Source: Hyphomicrobiales bacterium (GTDB taxonomy: Bacteria; Pseudomonadota; Alphaproteobacteria; Rhizobiales; Rhizobiaceae). From it: a stretch of DNA of 40,323 nt. Location: NCBI GenBank assembly GCA_900470965.1, contig UCCS01000171.1, forward strand, positions 1 through 40,323. The letters run 5' to 3'. The first letter of the stretch is position 1. Each line of letters starts with the position of its first letter. Of this stretch, positions 18,770 through 26,169 are shown piece by piece. A model generated the notes under the pieces. The model was given only the letters and a program-made list of their open reading frames with translations, made no database searches and was not told the origin of the DNA. The position numbers were made by a program, and so were the translations under genes.

Positions 18770-19042
18770 CATGTTCCTCGTGATGTCAATGGATTCCGGA
18801 CGCAGAACTAGGATCGGGCGCCTTGCGGCGTCCGGGGCAACGCTTGATATTGATCTGGCAAAGTTGGCGTTTTACACGCCGAACACTATCCCCTGCAGGA
18901 TCTGGGCGGGCGGCGGCTTTGATGCTCTCGACATGACTTCAACCCCGAAGTGCTCATGCGGACTTCCGGGGGCAGCGCAACAGATGCGGATTTGATCCAC
19001 CTCACATATACACGACCTTCCGGACACCCCGCCCGTGGATAC
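18770..19042 (-). promoter_or_regulatory. Long nrdHIEF leader downstream of the riboswitch aptamer
   Basis: About 270 nt lie between the aptamer and nrdH without a recognised gene. Right after the aptamer is UCCACGGGCGGGGUGUCC (complement of 19022-19039), repeated exactly in the metE leader. Further on, an ATG at 18957 with GGAAG upstream opens a 23-codon frame ending at 18886; I cannot tell whether it is translated. No clear intrinsic terminator was seen, so the riboswitch may act by Rho or on translation. Confidence 0.5.
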
Positions 19043-19254
19043 CTAGTTCAAGGCAGGTCTCCTGGCTCGCGGGTCGAAGCACCCTGCCCCCAGCCTTCCC
19101 AAAGCGTCATGCCTCAGTGACCTGAAATCGGACAGTTGCTCGCCGCTTACAGTTGCGGGGGCAGCTCCGGCTTTGTTTTGCCATCATGGCAAAGCGCACC
19201 GTATTCCCGTCTTAGCCTGCGATCCTTGCGAATCGAAGGAACCTTGAACACTAG
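19043..19254 (-). promoter_or_regulatory. Cobalamin (B12) riboswitch of nrdHIEF
   Basis: Read on the minus strand, the aptamer has every landmark: AGCCAGGAGACCTGCC (the B12 box, 19052-19067), GCCCCCGCAACTGTAAGC (19145-19162), a GTCACTG element, GGGAAGG, and the 5' GCTAAGACGGGAATACGGTG segment. Closing P1 can form between CTAGTGTTCAA and TTGAACTAG. Adenosylcobalamin-bound switches normally turn genes off. Here that would shut down the B12-independent ribonucleotide reductase when B12 is present, presumably leaving a class II NrdJ enzyme encoded elsewhere to do the work; nrdJ is not in this window. Confidence 0.95.
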
Positions 19255-19263
19255 ATATAGTAC
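19248..19263. promoter_or_regulatory. NrdR box overlapping the nrd promoter
   Basis: ACACTAGATATAGTAC matches the NrdR consensus ACACWATATATWGTGT at 13 of 16 positions. It overlaps the -10 element and start site of the leftward nrd promoter, a good position for repression by the NrdR ATP-cone repressor. A second box at the usual helical spacing was not seen. Confidence 0.65.
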
Positions 19264-19284
19264 GCGAATCCCGATTTGCGTCAA
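19257..19284 (-). promoter_or_regulatory. Probable nrdHIEF promoter
   Basis: On the minus strand, TTGACG (19279-19284) and TACTAT (19257-19262) are separated by 16 nt. The predicted start at about 19250 coincides with the 5' end of the riboswitch P1 stem, which supports it. Confidence 0.6.
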
Positions 19285-19393
19285 CGGATGGTTTGCGCTT
19301 CGCCTTACGGCATGTTTGAAATCACTGCATTCCTGTGAAAAACGTGGTTAACGAATGCTTAAAGAAAGTAGGCTGTGGAGAAGGCCCCAATGA

Positions 19394-19420
19394 AGAGAGC
19401 CGGCCTATAGCCGACTCTCT
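19394..19420. terminator. Probable metE transcription terminator hairpin
   Basis: An 11-bp stem AGAGAGTCGGC / GCCGGCTCTCT with one G-U pair and a 5-nt loop lies 17 nt past the metE stop. The U-run is better on the plus strand (GATTTTC), so it could work in both directions. Efficiency is uncertain. Confidence 0.55.
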
Positions 19421-19437
19421 GATTTTCGACTCCAGGT

Positions 19438-21762
19438 TCAGGCCCGAATCGTCGATGCGGCATGTCGTAATATTCGGGCGGCAGCGACCATGTTGACGAG
19501 CGCCGGGCGAACCTCTTCCCACCTACGCGTCTTCAATCCGCAATCCGGATTGATCCAGAGCTGCCCGTCCGTCAGACGCTCGCGCGCCAGTGTCAGAAGC
19601 TCCGTCATCTCCTCGACATCGGGAACGCGTGGCGAATGGATGTCATAGACGCCGGGACCGATCTCGTTCGGATATTTGTAGCTACGGAAGGCCTCCAGCA
19701 GTTCCATCTTCGAACGTGACGTCTCGATGGAGATCACATCGGCATCCATCGCCGCGATGGCATCGATGATCTGGTTGAACTCCGAATAGCACATATGCGT
19801 ATGGATCTGCGTTTCGTCCGCCACGCCGGAGGCGCATAGGCGGAAACTCTCGACGGCCCAGTCGAGATAGGTCTTCCACTCGGCCTTGCGCAGCGGCAGG
19901 CCCTCGCGCAGCGCCGCCTCGTCGATCTGGATCATTGCCGCACCGGCCCTTTCGAGATCGAGCACCTCGTCGCGGATCGCCAGCGCGATCTGCCGGCTGA
20001 CGTCGGCGCGAGAGAGATCGTCGCGCACGAAGGACCAGTTGAGGATCGTCACCGGCCCGGTCAGCATGCCCTTCACGGGCTTCTCCGTCAGCGACTGCGC
20101 ATAGCGCCACCACTCGACTGTCATCGGCTTCGGCCGGGAGACGTCACCGAAGATAACAGGCGGTCGGACGTAACGGGAGCCATAGCTCTGCACCCAGGCA
20201 TGTTGAGTGAAGGCGAAGCCGGAAAGCTGCTCACCGAAATACTGCACCATGTCATTGCGTTCGAATTCGCCGTGGACAAGCACGTCGAGGCCGATTTCCT
20301 CCTGCCAGCGGATCGCCACTTCGGTCTCCTTTTTCAGAAAGGCATCATAATCCGCCTCGCTGATCGTGCCCTTGGTGAAAGCGGAGCGGGACTTTCGAAC
20401 ATCTGATGTCTGCGGGAAGGAGCCGATCGTCGTCGTCGGGAACAGCGGCAGGCGAAGCTTACGCTCCTGCAGTCCGGTCCGCTCGGCAAAATCGCTGCTG
20501 CGTGTCTTCATCGCCTCGTCGATCGCGGCAACCCGCTGTCTGACCTTCAGATCATGTACGCGCGTAGATGCGGCGCGCGATGCAACGGCCTGCGAGGCTG
20601 CCGCAATCACCTGGGAGGCCTTGCCGGCATCGCCGAGCGCTGCGATCTCCTCAAGCTTCTGGGCAGCGAAGGCGAGCCATGATTTCAGCTCACCATCCAG
20701 CCCGCTCTCCAGTTCCAGATCGATCGGCACGTGCAGCAGCGAGCAGGACGGCGCGATCTGTAGCCGGTCCGGACCAAAGTGCTGGACAAGCGGCTCGATC
20801 CTCTCCCGGATCGCCGCAAGGTCTGCCTTCCAGATATTGCGCCCGTCGATGACGCCAAGCGAAAATGTCAGATCGCTGGGCGCCTTGAAAAGGGCATCGA
20901 TCTGCTGTGGAGCGCGAACGAGATCGACATGCAGGCCGGCAACCGGGAGCGAGAGCACCGTCGGCAGATTGTCGCCGATCGCGCCGAAATAGGTGGCGAG
21001 CATGATCTTCAGGTCGGGCACCAATTCATGCAGCGCACGATAGGTATGCTGCAGTGCTGCCTGCTCTTCCTGTGAAAGATCGAGCACGAAGCAAGGTTCG
21101 TCGATCTGCACCCAGTCGACACCGGCTGCACGAAGTTCTGCCAGTACTTTTGCATAAACAGGCAACAAGCGTGCAAGCAGGTCAATCGGCGCAAAACCTT
21201 CTTCGCTTCCCTTGGCGAGTTTCAGGAAGGTGACCGGACCGAGGATGACCGGCCGGGTGTGGATGCCAAGTGTCTTGGCCTCGACGAAGGCATCAAGTGG
21301 CTTGTTCGCCGTCGGGGCAAAGGTCTGATCGGGGCCGAGTTCCGGCACCATGTAGTGGTAGTTCGTGTCGAACCATTTCGTCATTTCGAGCGCCGGCGCT
21401 CCATGCCCGTGATGGTGCTGACGGCCGCAATCGACATGCGCCTCTTCGCCGGTGGAGCCGCGCGCCATCGCGAAATAGGTGTCGAGAGAAACTTGCCCGC
21501 CCTTCCAGCCATAGGCGGCGGGAATGGCGCCGACCATGACCGCCGTGTCGAGCACATGGTCGTAAAGCGAGAAATCGTTCGAGGGGATGACGTCGATCCC
21601 CTTCTGCTTCTGCAGGAGCCAGTTTTCCGCCCGCAGCCGCTTCGCGACATCGAGAAGCGCGCCGGCATCGGATTTGCCGGCCCAGTAGCTCTCCAGTGCG
21701 AATTTGAGTTCGCGATGCTTTCCGATCCTGGGAAAGCCGAGATTTGCAGTCTTGATAGTCAT
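19438..21762 (-). CDS. metE: Cobalamin-independent methionine synthase MetE
   Basis: A 774-residue cytosolic enzyme that methylates homocysteine using 5-methyl-tetrahydropteroyl-polyglutamate without B12. The start at 21762 (MTIKTANLGFPRIGKHREL) follows AAGGAAA; the frame extends further upstream into the leader but is not protein-like there. The N-terminal barrel has the LGFPRIG motif; the C-terminal barrel carries the zinc ligands H656 and C658 (HTHMC), E680 and C741 (NPDCGLKTR), matching E. coli H641, C643, E665 and C726. It is monocistronic and preceded by a cobalamin riboswitch, so it should be made only when B12 (and thus MetH activity) is lacking. Confidence 0.97.
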   Translation of the reverse strand: MTIKTANLGFPRIGKHRELKFALESYWAGKSDAGALLDVAKRLRAENWLLQKQKGIDVIPSNDFSLYDHVLDTAVMVGAIPAAYGWKGGQVSLDTYFAMARGSTGEEAHVDCGRQHHHGHGAPALEMTKWFDTNYHYMVPELGPDQTFAPTANKPLDAFVEAKTLGIHTRPVILGPVTFLKLAKGSEEGFAPIDLLARLLPVYAKVLAELRAAGVDWVQIDEPCFVLDLSQEEQAALQHTYRALHELVPDLKIMLATYFGAIGDNLPTVLSLPVAGLHVDLVRAPQQIDALFKAPSDLTFSLGVIDGRNIWKADLAAIRERIEPLVQHFGPDRLQIAPSCSLLHVPIDLELESGLDGELKSWLAFAAQKLEEIAALGDAGKASQVIAAASQAVASRAASTRVHDLKVRQRVAAIDEAMKTRSSDFAERTGLQERKLRLPLFPTTTIGSFPQTSDVRKSRSAFTKGTISEADYDAFLKKETEVAIRWQEEIGLDVLVHGEFERNDMVQYFGEQLSGFAFTQHAWVQSYGSRYVRPPVIFGDVSRPKPMTVEWWRYAQSLTEKPVKGMLTGPVTILNWSFVRDDLSRADVSRQIALAIRDEVLDLERAGAAMIQIDEAALREGLPLRKAEWKTYLDWAVESFRLCASGVADETQIHTHMCYSEFNQIIDAIAAMDADVISIETSRSKMELLEAFRSYKYPNEIGPGVYDIHSPRVPDVEEMTELLTLARERLTDGQLWINPDCGLKTRRWEEVRPALVNMVAAARILRHAASTIRA

Positions 21763-21765
21763 TTT

Positions 21766-21791
21766 CCTTACCCCGAAGGTTATGGGCAAGG
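21766..21791 (-). promoter_or_regulatory. Possible Shine-Dalgarno-sequestering hairpin of metE
   Basis: In the metE mRNA, CCUUGCCC can pair with GGGGUAAGG just before the ATG: CCUU pairs with the AAGG of the ribosome binding site and CCC with GGG. This is a candidate off-state element linking the riboswitch to translation. It is a by-eye fold without energy calculation. Confidence 0.4.
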
Positions 21792-21880
21792 CTGCGGCGC
21801 AACGCATCGACGAGATACGGCCATGGGAATGCCGTCTCGCGCAAGCGGCACACCGGGACACCCCGCCCGTGGACGTTATC

Positions 21881-22064
21881 TATCGCGGCAGGTCTCCTGG
21901 CTTGCGGGTCATCGACATCGTCCAGTCTTCCCGGGCGTCTTCCCAGTGACGTCGAAGGACGGTGTCTATCCGCTTACAGTTGCGGGGGCAGCTTCGGTCT
22001 TGGCGATGGCCGCACCGAATTCCCTCTTAGCTTGGGATCAACAGATCCCAAGAACCAACGATGC
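21881..22064 (-). promoter_or_regulatory. Cobalamin (B12) riboswitch of metE
   Basis: On the minus strand it has AGCCAGGAGACCTGCC (21887-21902), GCCCCCGCAACTGTAAGC (21972-21989), GTCACTGGGAAG and GCTAAGAGGGAATTCGGTG, all core pieces of the aptamer in the right order. The distal GGGATCTGTTGATCCC hairpin near 22031-22050 decorates the 5' side. It should repress the B12-independent synthase when adenosylcobalamin is high. The RNA just past the aptamer (21856-21873) repeats the 18-nt element seen in the nrd leader. Confidence 0.95.
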
Positions 22065-22088
22065 GGCCAGCATGCACCCGCCGCATCG
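22059..22088 (-). terminator. Inverted repeat after the P-type ATPase gene
   Basis: CGATGCGG and CCGCATCG form perfect 8-bp arms 28 nt past the ATPase stop. It may end that transcript, but it overlaps the proposed metE promoter and is not followed by a good U-run. Confidence 0.4.
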
Positions 22089-22097
22089 CAACGTCAA
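22069..22097 (-). promoter_or_regulatory. Possible metE promoter
   Basis: TTGACG at 22092-22097 and CATGCT at 22069-22074 (minus strand) are 17 nt apart. The -10 is poor, but the predicted start near 22062 matches the 5' end of the riboswitch and the -35 is the same hexamer as at the nrd promoter. Confidence 0.4.
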
Positions 22098-22115
22098 TAT
22101 GATATAAAGAAATCT

Positions 22116-24425
22116 TTATGTCTTTATCTGAAGAAGCCGAAGTGCATTCATCGTCACCAGCACGGTCGCACCCGTATCGGCGAGGATCGCCGGCCACAGG
22201 CCGGTGATGCCGATGATGGTGGTAACCAGGAACACGGCCTTCAGCCCGAGCGCGATGGTGATGTTCTGAAAGATATTGCGCATCGTCCGCTTCGAAAGGT
22301 CGATCATCCGGGCTACGTCGCCGACACGCCCATGCAGCACAGCCGCATCCGCCGTCTCCAGCGCCACGTCGGTGCCGCCGCCCATGGCGATGCCGACATC
22401 GGCAGCGGCAAGTGCCGGCGCGTCATTAATGCCGTCACCCACCTTGGCGACGAACAGACCTTCCTTCTTCAGTTCGCCAACAATGCGCTGCTTGTCCTGC
22501 GGCAGGAGTTCGCCGCGCCAGTCGATGCCGAGATCGCCGGCAACGGCTGCCGCCGTGCGCTTGTTGTCGCCGGTCAGCATGATGGCGCGCACGCCAGCTG
22601 CCTTCAGCGTCGCAAGCCCGCTCTTTGCGTCTTCACGAGGTTCGTCGCGCATGGCGATGAGACCGGCGGCAACACCATTGACGAGCAGCACCGAGACGCT
22701 CTTGCCCGCGCCGTTCAGCACCGCGACCTGTTCGTCCTGCTCCGCATTCAGCGCCCCGCGCTCGCGCGCAGCCGGCGGCGACAGGAGATCGAGCGTCTCC
22801 CCACCCACCTTGCCGGTCATGCCCTTGCCGGGAAGCGCTTCGACTTCGAAAGCCGGCGGCACGGGCACGCCATCGGCCTTGGCCCGATTGAGGATCGCAA
22901 GCGCCAGCGGATGGCTGGAGCCTTGCTCCAGAACGGCAGCGCGCGAAAGTACCTCTGCCTCGGTGCGTCCGTAGGAAATTATATCGGTGACCTGTGGTTT
23001 GCCTTCGGTCAGCGTACCGGTCTTGTCGAAGGCAACGGCCGTCACCTTGCCGAGCGATTCCAGAACCGCCCCGCCCTTCATCAGCAGACCGCGGCGCGCG
23101 CCCGCCGACAGCGACGCGGCAATCGCCGCCGGTGTGGAAATGACCAGCGCACAGGGGCAGCCGATCAGCAGGATTGCGAGACCCTTGTAAACCCATTCGC
23201 CCCATGCCCCGCCCATCAGCAACGGCGGCAAAACGGCGACCAGAGCCGCCACCACGACGACACCAGGCGTATAGTAGCGGGAGAAGCGGTCGATGAAGCG
23301 CTCCGTGGGCGCCTTCGATTCCTGGGCTTCCTCCACCAGCTTGACGACGCGGGCGATCGTATTGTCCTCGGCAGCGGCCGTGACACGAACACGCAATGCG
23401 GCATCGCCATTGACCGTGCCGGCGAAAACCGTCTCGCCTCCGCCCTTGCGAATCGGAGTGCTTTCGCCCGTCACCGGCGCCTCATCGATGGCGCTTTCGC
23501 CGGAAACAATGGTGCCGTCGGCGGAAATCCGGTCTCCCGGACGCACGAGAATGACGGAGCCGACGGAAAGCGTCTCAGCTGGCACTTCCTTCACCTCGCC
23601 GCCCGTCTCGAGCAGCGCATTCTTAGGCACCAGCGTCGTCAGCGACTGGATGCTGGCGCGCGCCTTGCCGGCAGCTACGCCTTCCAGCAATTCGCCGACG
23701 AGGAACAGGAAGACGACCGTCGCCGCCTCTTCCCCCGCATTGATGATAACAGCGCCGACAGCGGCAATCGTCATCAGCATCTCGATCGAAAAGGGCGTGC
23801 CGGAAAGTGCGGCCATCACCGCACGGCGCGCGATCGGCACCAGCCCGACCAGCATGGCAATGATGAAGGCATAGGAAGCGATCGATGGCACTAGATGGCC
23901 GAGCACATAGGCGGCAACGAGTGCGAGGCCGGAAAGGATCGTCAACCGGCCTTTCTTGCTCTGCCACCAGGGACCGGTCATCGGCCCATGATCATGGCCG
24001 TGCAGCCCCTCGACCTTCTCGGCGCTGTGCGAATGATCGTGACCAGAATGATCGTGATCATGGCCTTTGTGGTCATCATCGTCATGGTCGTGATCATGAT
24101 GCTCATGCCCATCGTGATCGTGATCGTGGCCATGGTCGTGCCCATGATCGTGGTCGTGATGCGCATGGTCATGACCGGTCTTGCTCTCGCGAGCAGGAGC
24201 CTTGCCGGTGAGCGGAGCAACCGAATAGCCGAGGCCGGTCACCCTCTTCTCGATCGCTTTGAGATCGCTGCTGCCATCGTGGCGCACCGTCATCGTGCCT
24301 GCTGTCACCGACACGGAAACGTCTTCGACGCCGGGCACGCGTCTGACGGCGGTATCGATTTTCGTTGCGCAGGCGGCGCAATCCATTCCGCCAACCCGGT
24401 ACCGTGCCTGTGCTGCTTCGCTCAT
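22116..24425 (-). CDS. zntA: Zn/Cd/Pb-exporting P1B-type ATPase
   Basis: A 769-residue inner-membrane metal pump. An N-terminal heavy-metal-associated domain with GMDCAAC (residues 13-19) is followed by a His/Asp-rich stretch at 85-146. The membrane metal site is CPC at 423-425, actuator motif TGES at 320-322, phosphorylation motif DKTGT at 467-471, the SSHP of P1B pumps at 503-506, and the hinge GDGINDAP at 663-670. CPC with a divergent MerR-family gene fits the divalent (Zn, Cd, Pb) rather than copper subgroup. It is transcribed leftward from a promoter containing the MerR palindrome at 24465-24481, with an elongated 19-bp spacer. Confidence 0.94.
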   Translation of the reverse strand: MSEAAQARYRVGGMDCAACATKIDTAVRRVPGVEDVSVSVTAGTMTVRHDGSSDLKAIEKRVTGLGYSVAPLTGKAPARESKTGHDHAHHDHDHGHDHGHDHDHDGHEHHDHDHDDDDHKGHDHDHSGHDHSHSAEKVEGLHGHDHGPMTGPWWQSKKGRLTILSGLALVAAYVLGHLVPSIASYAFIIAMLVGLVPIARRAVMAALSGTPFSIEMLMTIAAVGAVIINAGEEAATVVFLFLVGELLEGVAAGKARASIQSLTTLVPKNALLETGGEVKEVPAETLSVGSVILVRPGDRISADGTIVSGESAIDEAPVTGESTPIRKGGGETVFAGTVNGDAALRVRVTAAAEDNTIARVVKLVEEAQESKAPTERFIDRFSRYYTPGVVVVAALVAVLPPLLMGGAWGEWVYKGLAILLIGCPCALVISTPAAIAASLSAGARRGLLMKGGAVLESLGKVTAVAFDKTGTLTEGKPQVTDIISYGRTEAEVLSRAAVLEQGSSHPLALAILNRAKADGVPVPPAFEVEALPGKGMTGKVGGETLDLLSPPAARERGALNAEQDEQVAVLNGAGKSVSVLLVNGVAAGLIAMRDEPREDAKSGLATLKAAGVRAIMLTGDNKRTAAAVAGDLGIDWRGELLPQDKQRIVGELKKEGLFVAKVGDGINDAPALAAADVGIAMGGGTDVALETADAAVLHGRVGDVARMIDLSKRTMRNIFQNITIALGLKAVFLVTTIIGITGLWPAILADTGATVLVTMNALRLLQIKT
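23988..24173. repeat. Low-complexity His/Asp-coding repeat within zntA
   Basis: Degenerate tandem ATGATC/ATGACC-type units on the plus strand encode, on the minus strand, a run of His-Asp and His-Gly dipeptides with about two dozen histidines. The region is prone to length variation by slippage and probably binds or buffers metal. Confidence 0.85.
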
Positions 24426-24464
24426 GATTTCGATCCTTGCTAGTAAGCAGTATCGTTCCTACAT

Positions 24465-24481
24465 CCTCTAGCGACTAGAGG
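24465..24481. promoter_or_regulatory. MerR-family operator in the zntA promoter
   Basis: CCTCTAG-CGA-CTAGAGG is a perfect 7-3-7 palindrome. On the minus strand it sits between TTGCAC (-35) and TAGGAA (-10) with a 19-bp spacer, the overlong spacing corrected by MerR-type activators upon metal binding. Confidence 0.8.
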
Positions 24482-24496
24482 TGCAAGAGGAAAATC

Positions 24497-24919
24497 ATGA
24501 AAAAGATCACCATCGGTGAAGCCGCCCGCCAGAGCGGCGTCAAGGTGCCGACGATCCGCTATTATGAGGGCATCGGCTTGTTGTCTGCTCCAAGCCGTAG
24601 CGAGGGCAATCAGCGCTCCTACGAACCATCAGACCTCAACCGCCTCGCCTTCATCCGCCACGCCCGCGAACTCGGCTTCGAGATCGATGCAATCCGCACA
24701 TTGCTGCAGCTGCAGGACGACCCTCACCAGTCCTGCGCATCCGCCGATGCCATCGCCAAGGCCCGCCTGATCGACGTCGAACAGCGCATCCGCAGCCTCA
24801 ATGCCCTGAAGGCGGAACTGGAGCAGATGGTCGAGGGCTGCGGCCATGGCCGCGTCGATCAGTGCCGGGTCATCGAGGTGCTCGCCGACCACGGCAAGTG
24901 CGTGCATCCGCATCACTGA
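24497..24919 (+). CDS. MerR-family metal-responsive regulator (ZntR/CadR/PbrR type)
   Basis: A 140-residue activator. The winged helix-turn-helix is at 4-40 (TIGEAARQSGVKVPTIRYYE), followed by a coiled dimerisation helix. Metal-site cysteines are C79 (HQSCAS) and C113 (EGCGHG), with a Cys/His-rich tail (QCRVIEV...GKCVHPHH). The C79/C113 pair with a C-terminal CGHG motif is the layout of Zn/Cd/Pb sensors, not of copper CueR or of MerR itself. It is divergent from the P-type ATPase, separated by 71 nt containing the shared operator. It should activate zntA when divalent metal is in excess. Confidence 0.93.
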   Translation: MKKITIGEAARQSGVKVPTIRYYEGIGLLSAPSRSEGNQRSYEPSDLNRLAFIRHARELGFEIDAIRTLLQLQDDPHQSCASADAIAKARLIDVEQRIRSLNALKAELEQMVEGCGHGRVDQCRVIEVLADHGKCVHPHH

Positions 24920-24957
24920 GACTTGCGCTCGCCGACCGCCCGCGCCAAGAAGGCGCT

Positions 24958-26169
24958 ATGAACCAGAAGACGATCGCAGTCATCGGCGGCGGCCCGGCCG
25001 GCCTTTCGGCGGCCGAAGTATTGTCGGCAAGCGGCCATGCCGTTTCCATCTATGATGCGATGCCGACCTTTGCCCGCAAGTTCTTGCTCGCCGGCAAGTC
25101 CGGCCTCAACATCACCCATTCCGAAGACTACGAGCGCTTCGCTACCCGCTTTGGCGGTGCCAATCCCCATCTACGCGCCGCCCTCGACGCCTTCACCCCG
25201 GCCGATATCCGCGCCTGGGCGGCAGACCTCGGCACCGAAACCTTCGTCGGTTCCTCCGGCCGGGTCTTTCCCAATGTCATGAAGGCCTCGCCGTTGCTGC
25301 GCGCCTGGCTCGCCCGTCTGGAAGCCCGCGGCGTCAGCTTCTTCACCCGCCACCGATGGATCGACTTTGCAGAAGGCGGCCATGTTTTCGAAACGCCCGA
25401 CGGCTGCAAGACCATATCCTGCGACGCCACATTGCTCGCACTCGGCGGTGCCAGCTATCCGCGTCTCGGCTCGGATGCCGGTTGGGTGCCGCTACTCTCC
25501 GAACGCGGCATAGCGATCGCGCCGTTTCGCCCCGCCAATTGCGGTTTCGATGTCGCCTGGAGTGAACTCTTCCGTGATCGCTTCGCCGGAGAGCCGCTGA
25601 AATCGGTGACGGCAACATCAGGCGCCGGGACATTTCCAGGCGAATTCGTCATTAGTAAACACGGCATCGAAGGCAGCCTCGTCTATGCCCACTCGGCCGC
25701 TTTGCGTGACGACCTGCTGCAGCATGGCAAGGCAACCCTCTCGATCGACCTTGCTCCCGGCCGCACGCTCGAACGCCTGTCTCGTGATCTCGCCCGGCAG
25801 GATACCAAGACAAGTTTCCCCAACCGCCTGCGCAAGGCCGCCGGCCTCGACGGCGTAAAGGCAGCACTTCTGCGCGAGCTCATGCCGGAGACCGATCGCA
25901 ACGATCCTCAAAAACTCGCCGCCGCCATCAAGGCCCTACCTGTTCCATTGCTGCGCCCACGCCCGATCGCAGAGGTCATATCCTCTGCCGGCGGCATCGC
26001 CTTCAGCGAAATCGACGAGAGCTACATGCTGAAACATCTCCCCGGCACTTTTGCAGCCGGAGAGATGCTGGATTGGGAGGCGCCGACGGGCGGCTATCTG
26101 CTGACCGCCTGTTTCGCCACGGGCCGAGCCGCAGCGAGAGGCGTCGAGGGCTGGTTCAGCCGAAGGTGA
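24958..26169 (+). CDS. HI0933/YhiN-like flavoprotein (PP_4765 type)
   Basis: A 403-residue cytoplasmic flavoprotein. The FAD-binding Rossmann motif is VIGGGPAGLSAAEVL at residues 8-22, and KFLLAGKSGLNITHSE near 43-58 is characteristic of the HI0933 family. The C-terminus has the GEMLDWEAPTGGYLL FAD loop, then the last helix. The start at 24958 is preceded by AGAAGG. It follows the MerR gene by 38 nt and could be co-transcribed, though no link to metals is known. Its 3' end overlaps the convergent dipZ-like gene. The enzymatic activity of this family branch is unknown to me. Confidence 0.9.
   Translation: MNQKTIAVIGGGPAGLSAAEVLSASGHAVSIYDAMPTFARKFLLAGKSGLNITHSEDYERFATRFGGANPHLRAALDAFTPADIRAWAADLGTETFVGSSGRVFPNVMKASPLLRAWLARLEARGVSFFTRHRWIDFAEGGHVFETPDGCKTISCDATLLALGGASYPRLGSDAGWVPLLSERGIAIAPFRPANCGFDVAWSELFRDRFAGEPLKSVTATSGAGTFPGEFVISKHGIEGSLVYAHSAALRDDLLQHGKATLSIDLAPGRTLERLSRDLARQDTKTSFPNRLRKAAGLDGVKAALLRELMPETDRNDPQKLAAAIKALPVPLLRPRPIAEVISSAGGIAFSEIDESYMLKHLPGTFAAGEMLDWEAPTGGYLLTACFATGRAAARGVEGWFSRR

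Noticed and set aside
18844..18857. FNR/FixK-like box TTGAT-ATTG-ATCTG in the nrd leader
   Set aside because: Only one half is good, and it lies about 400 nt downstream of the predicted start with no promoter in register.
18882..18897. Second NrdR box near nrdH
   Set aside because: Only the first half matches (about 9 of 16 positions), and the spacing to the good box is far from the usual helical phasing.
24030..24180. CRISPR-like or satellite array
   Set aside because: The repeats are short, degenerate and in frame within zntA, encoding the His/Asp-rich segment; there are no spacers.
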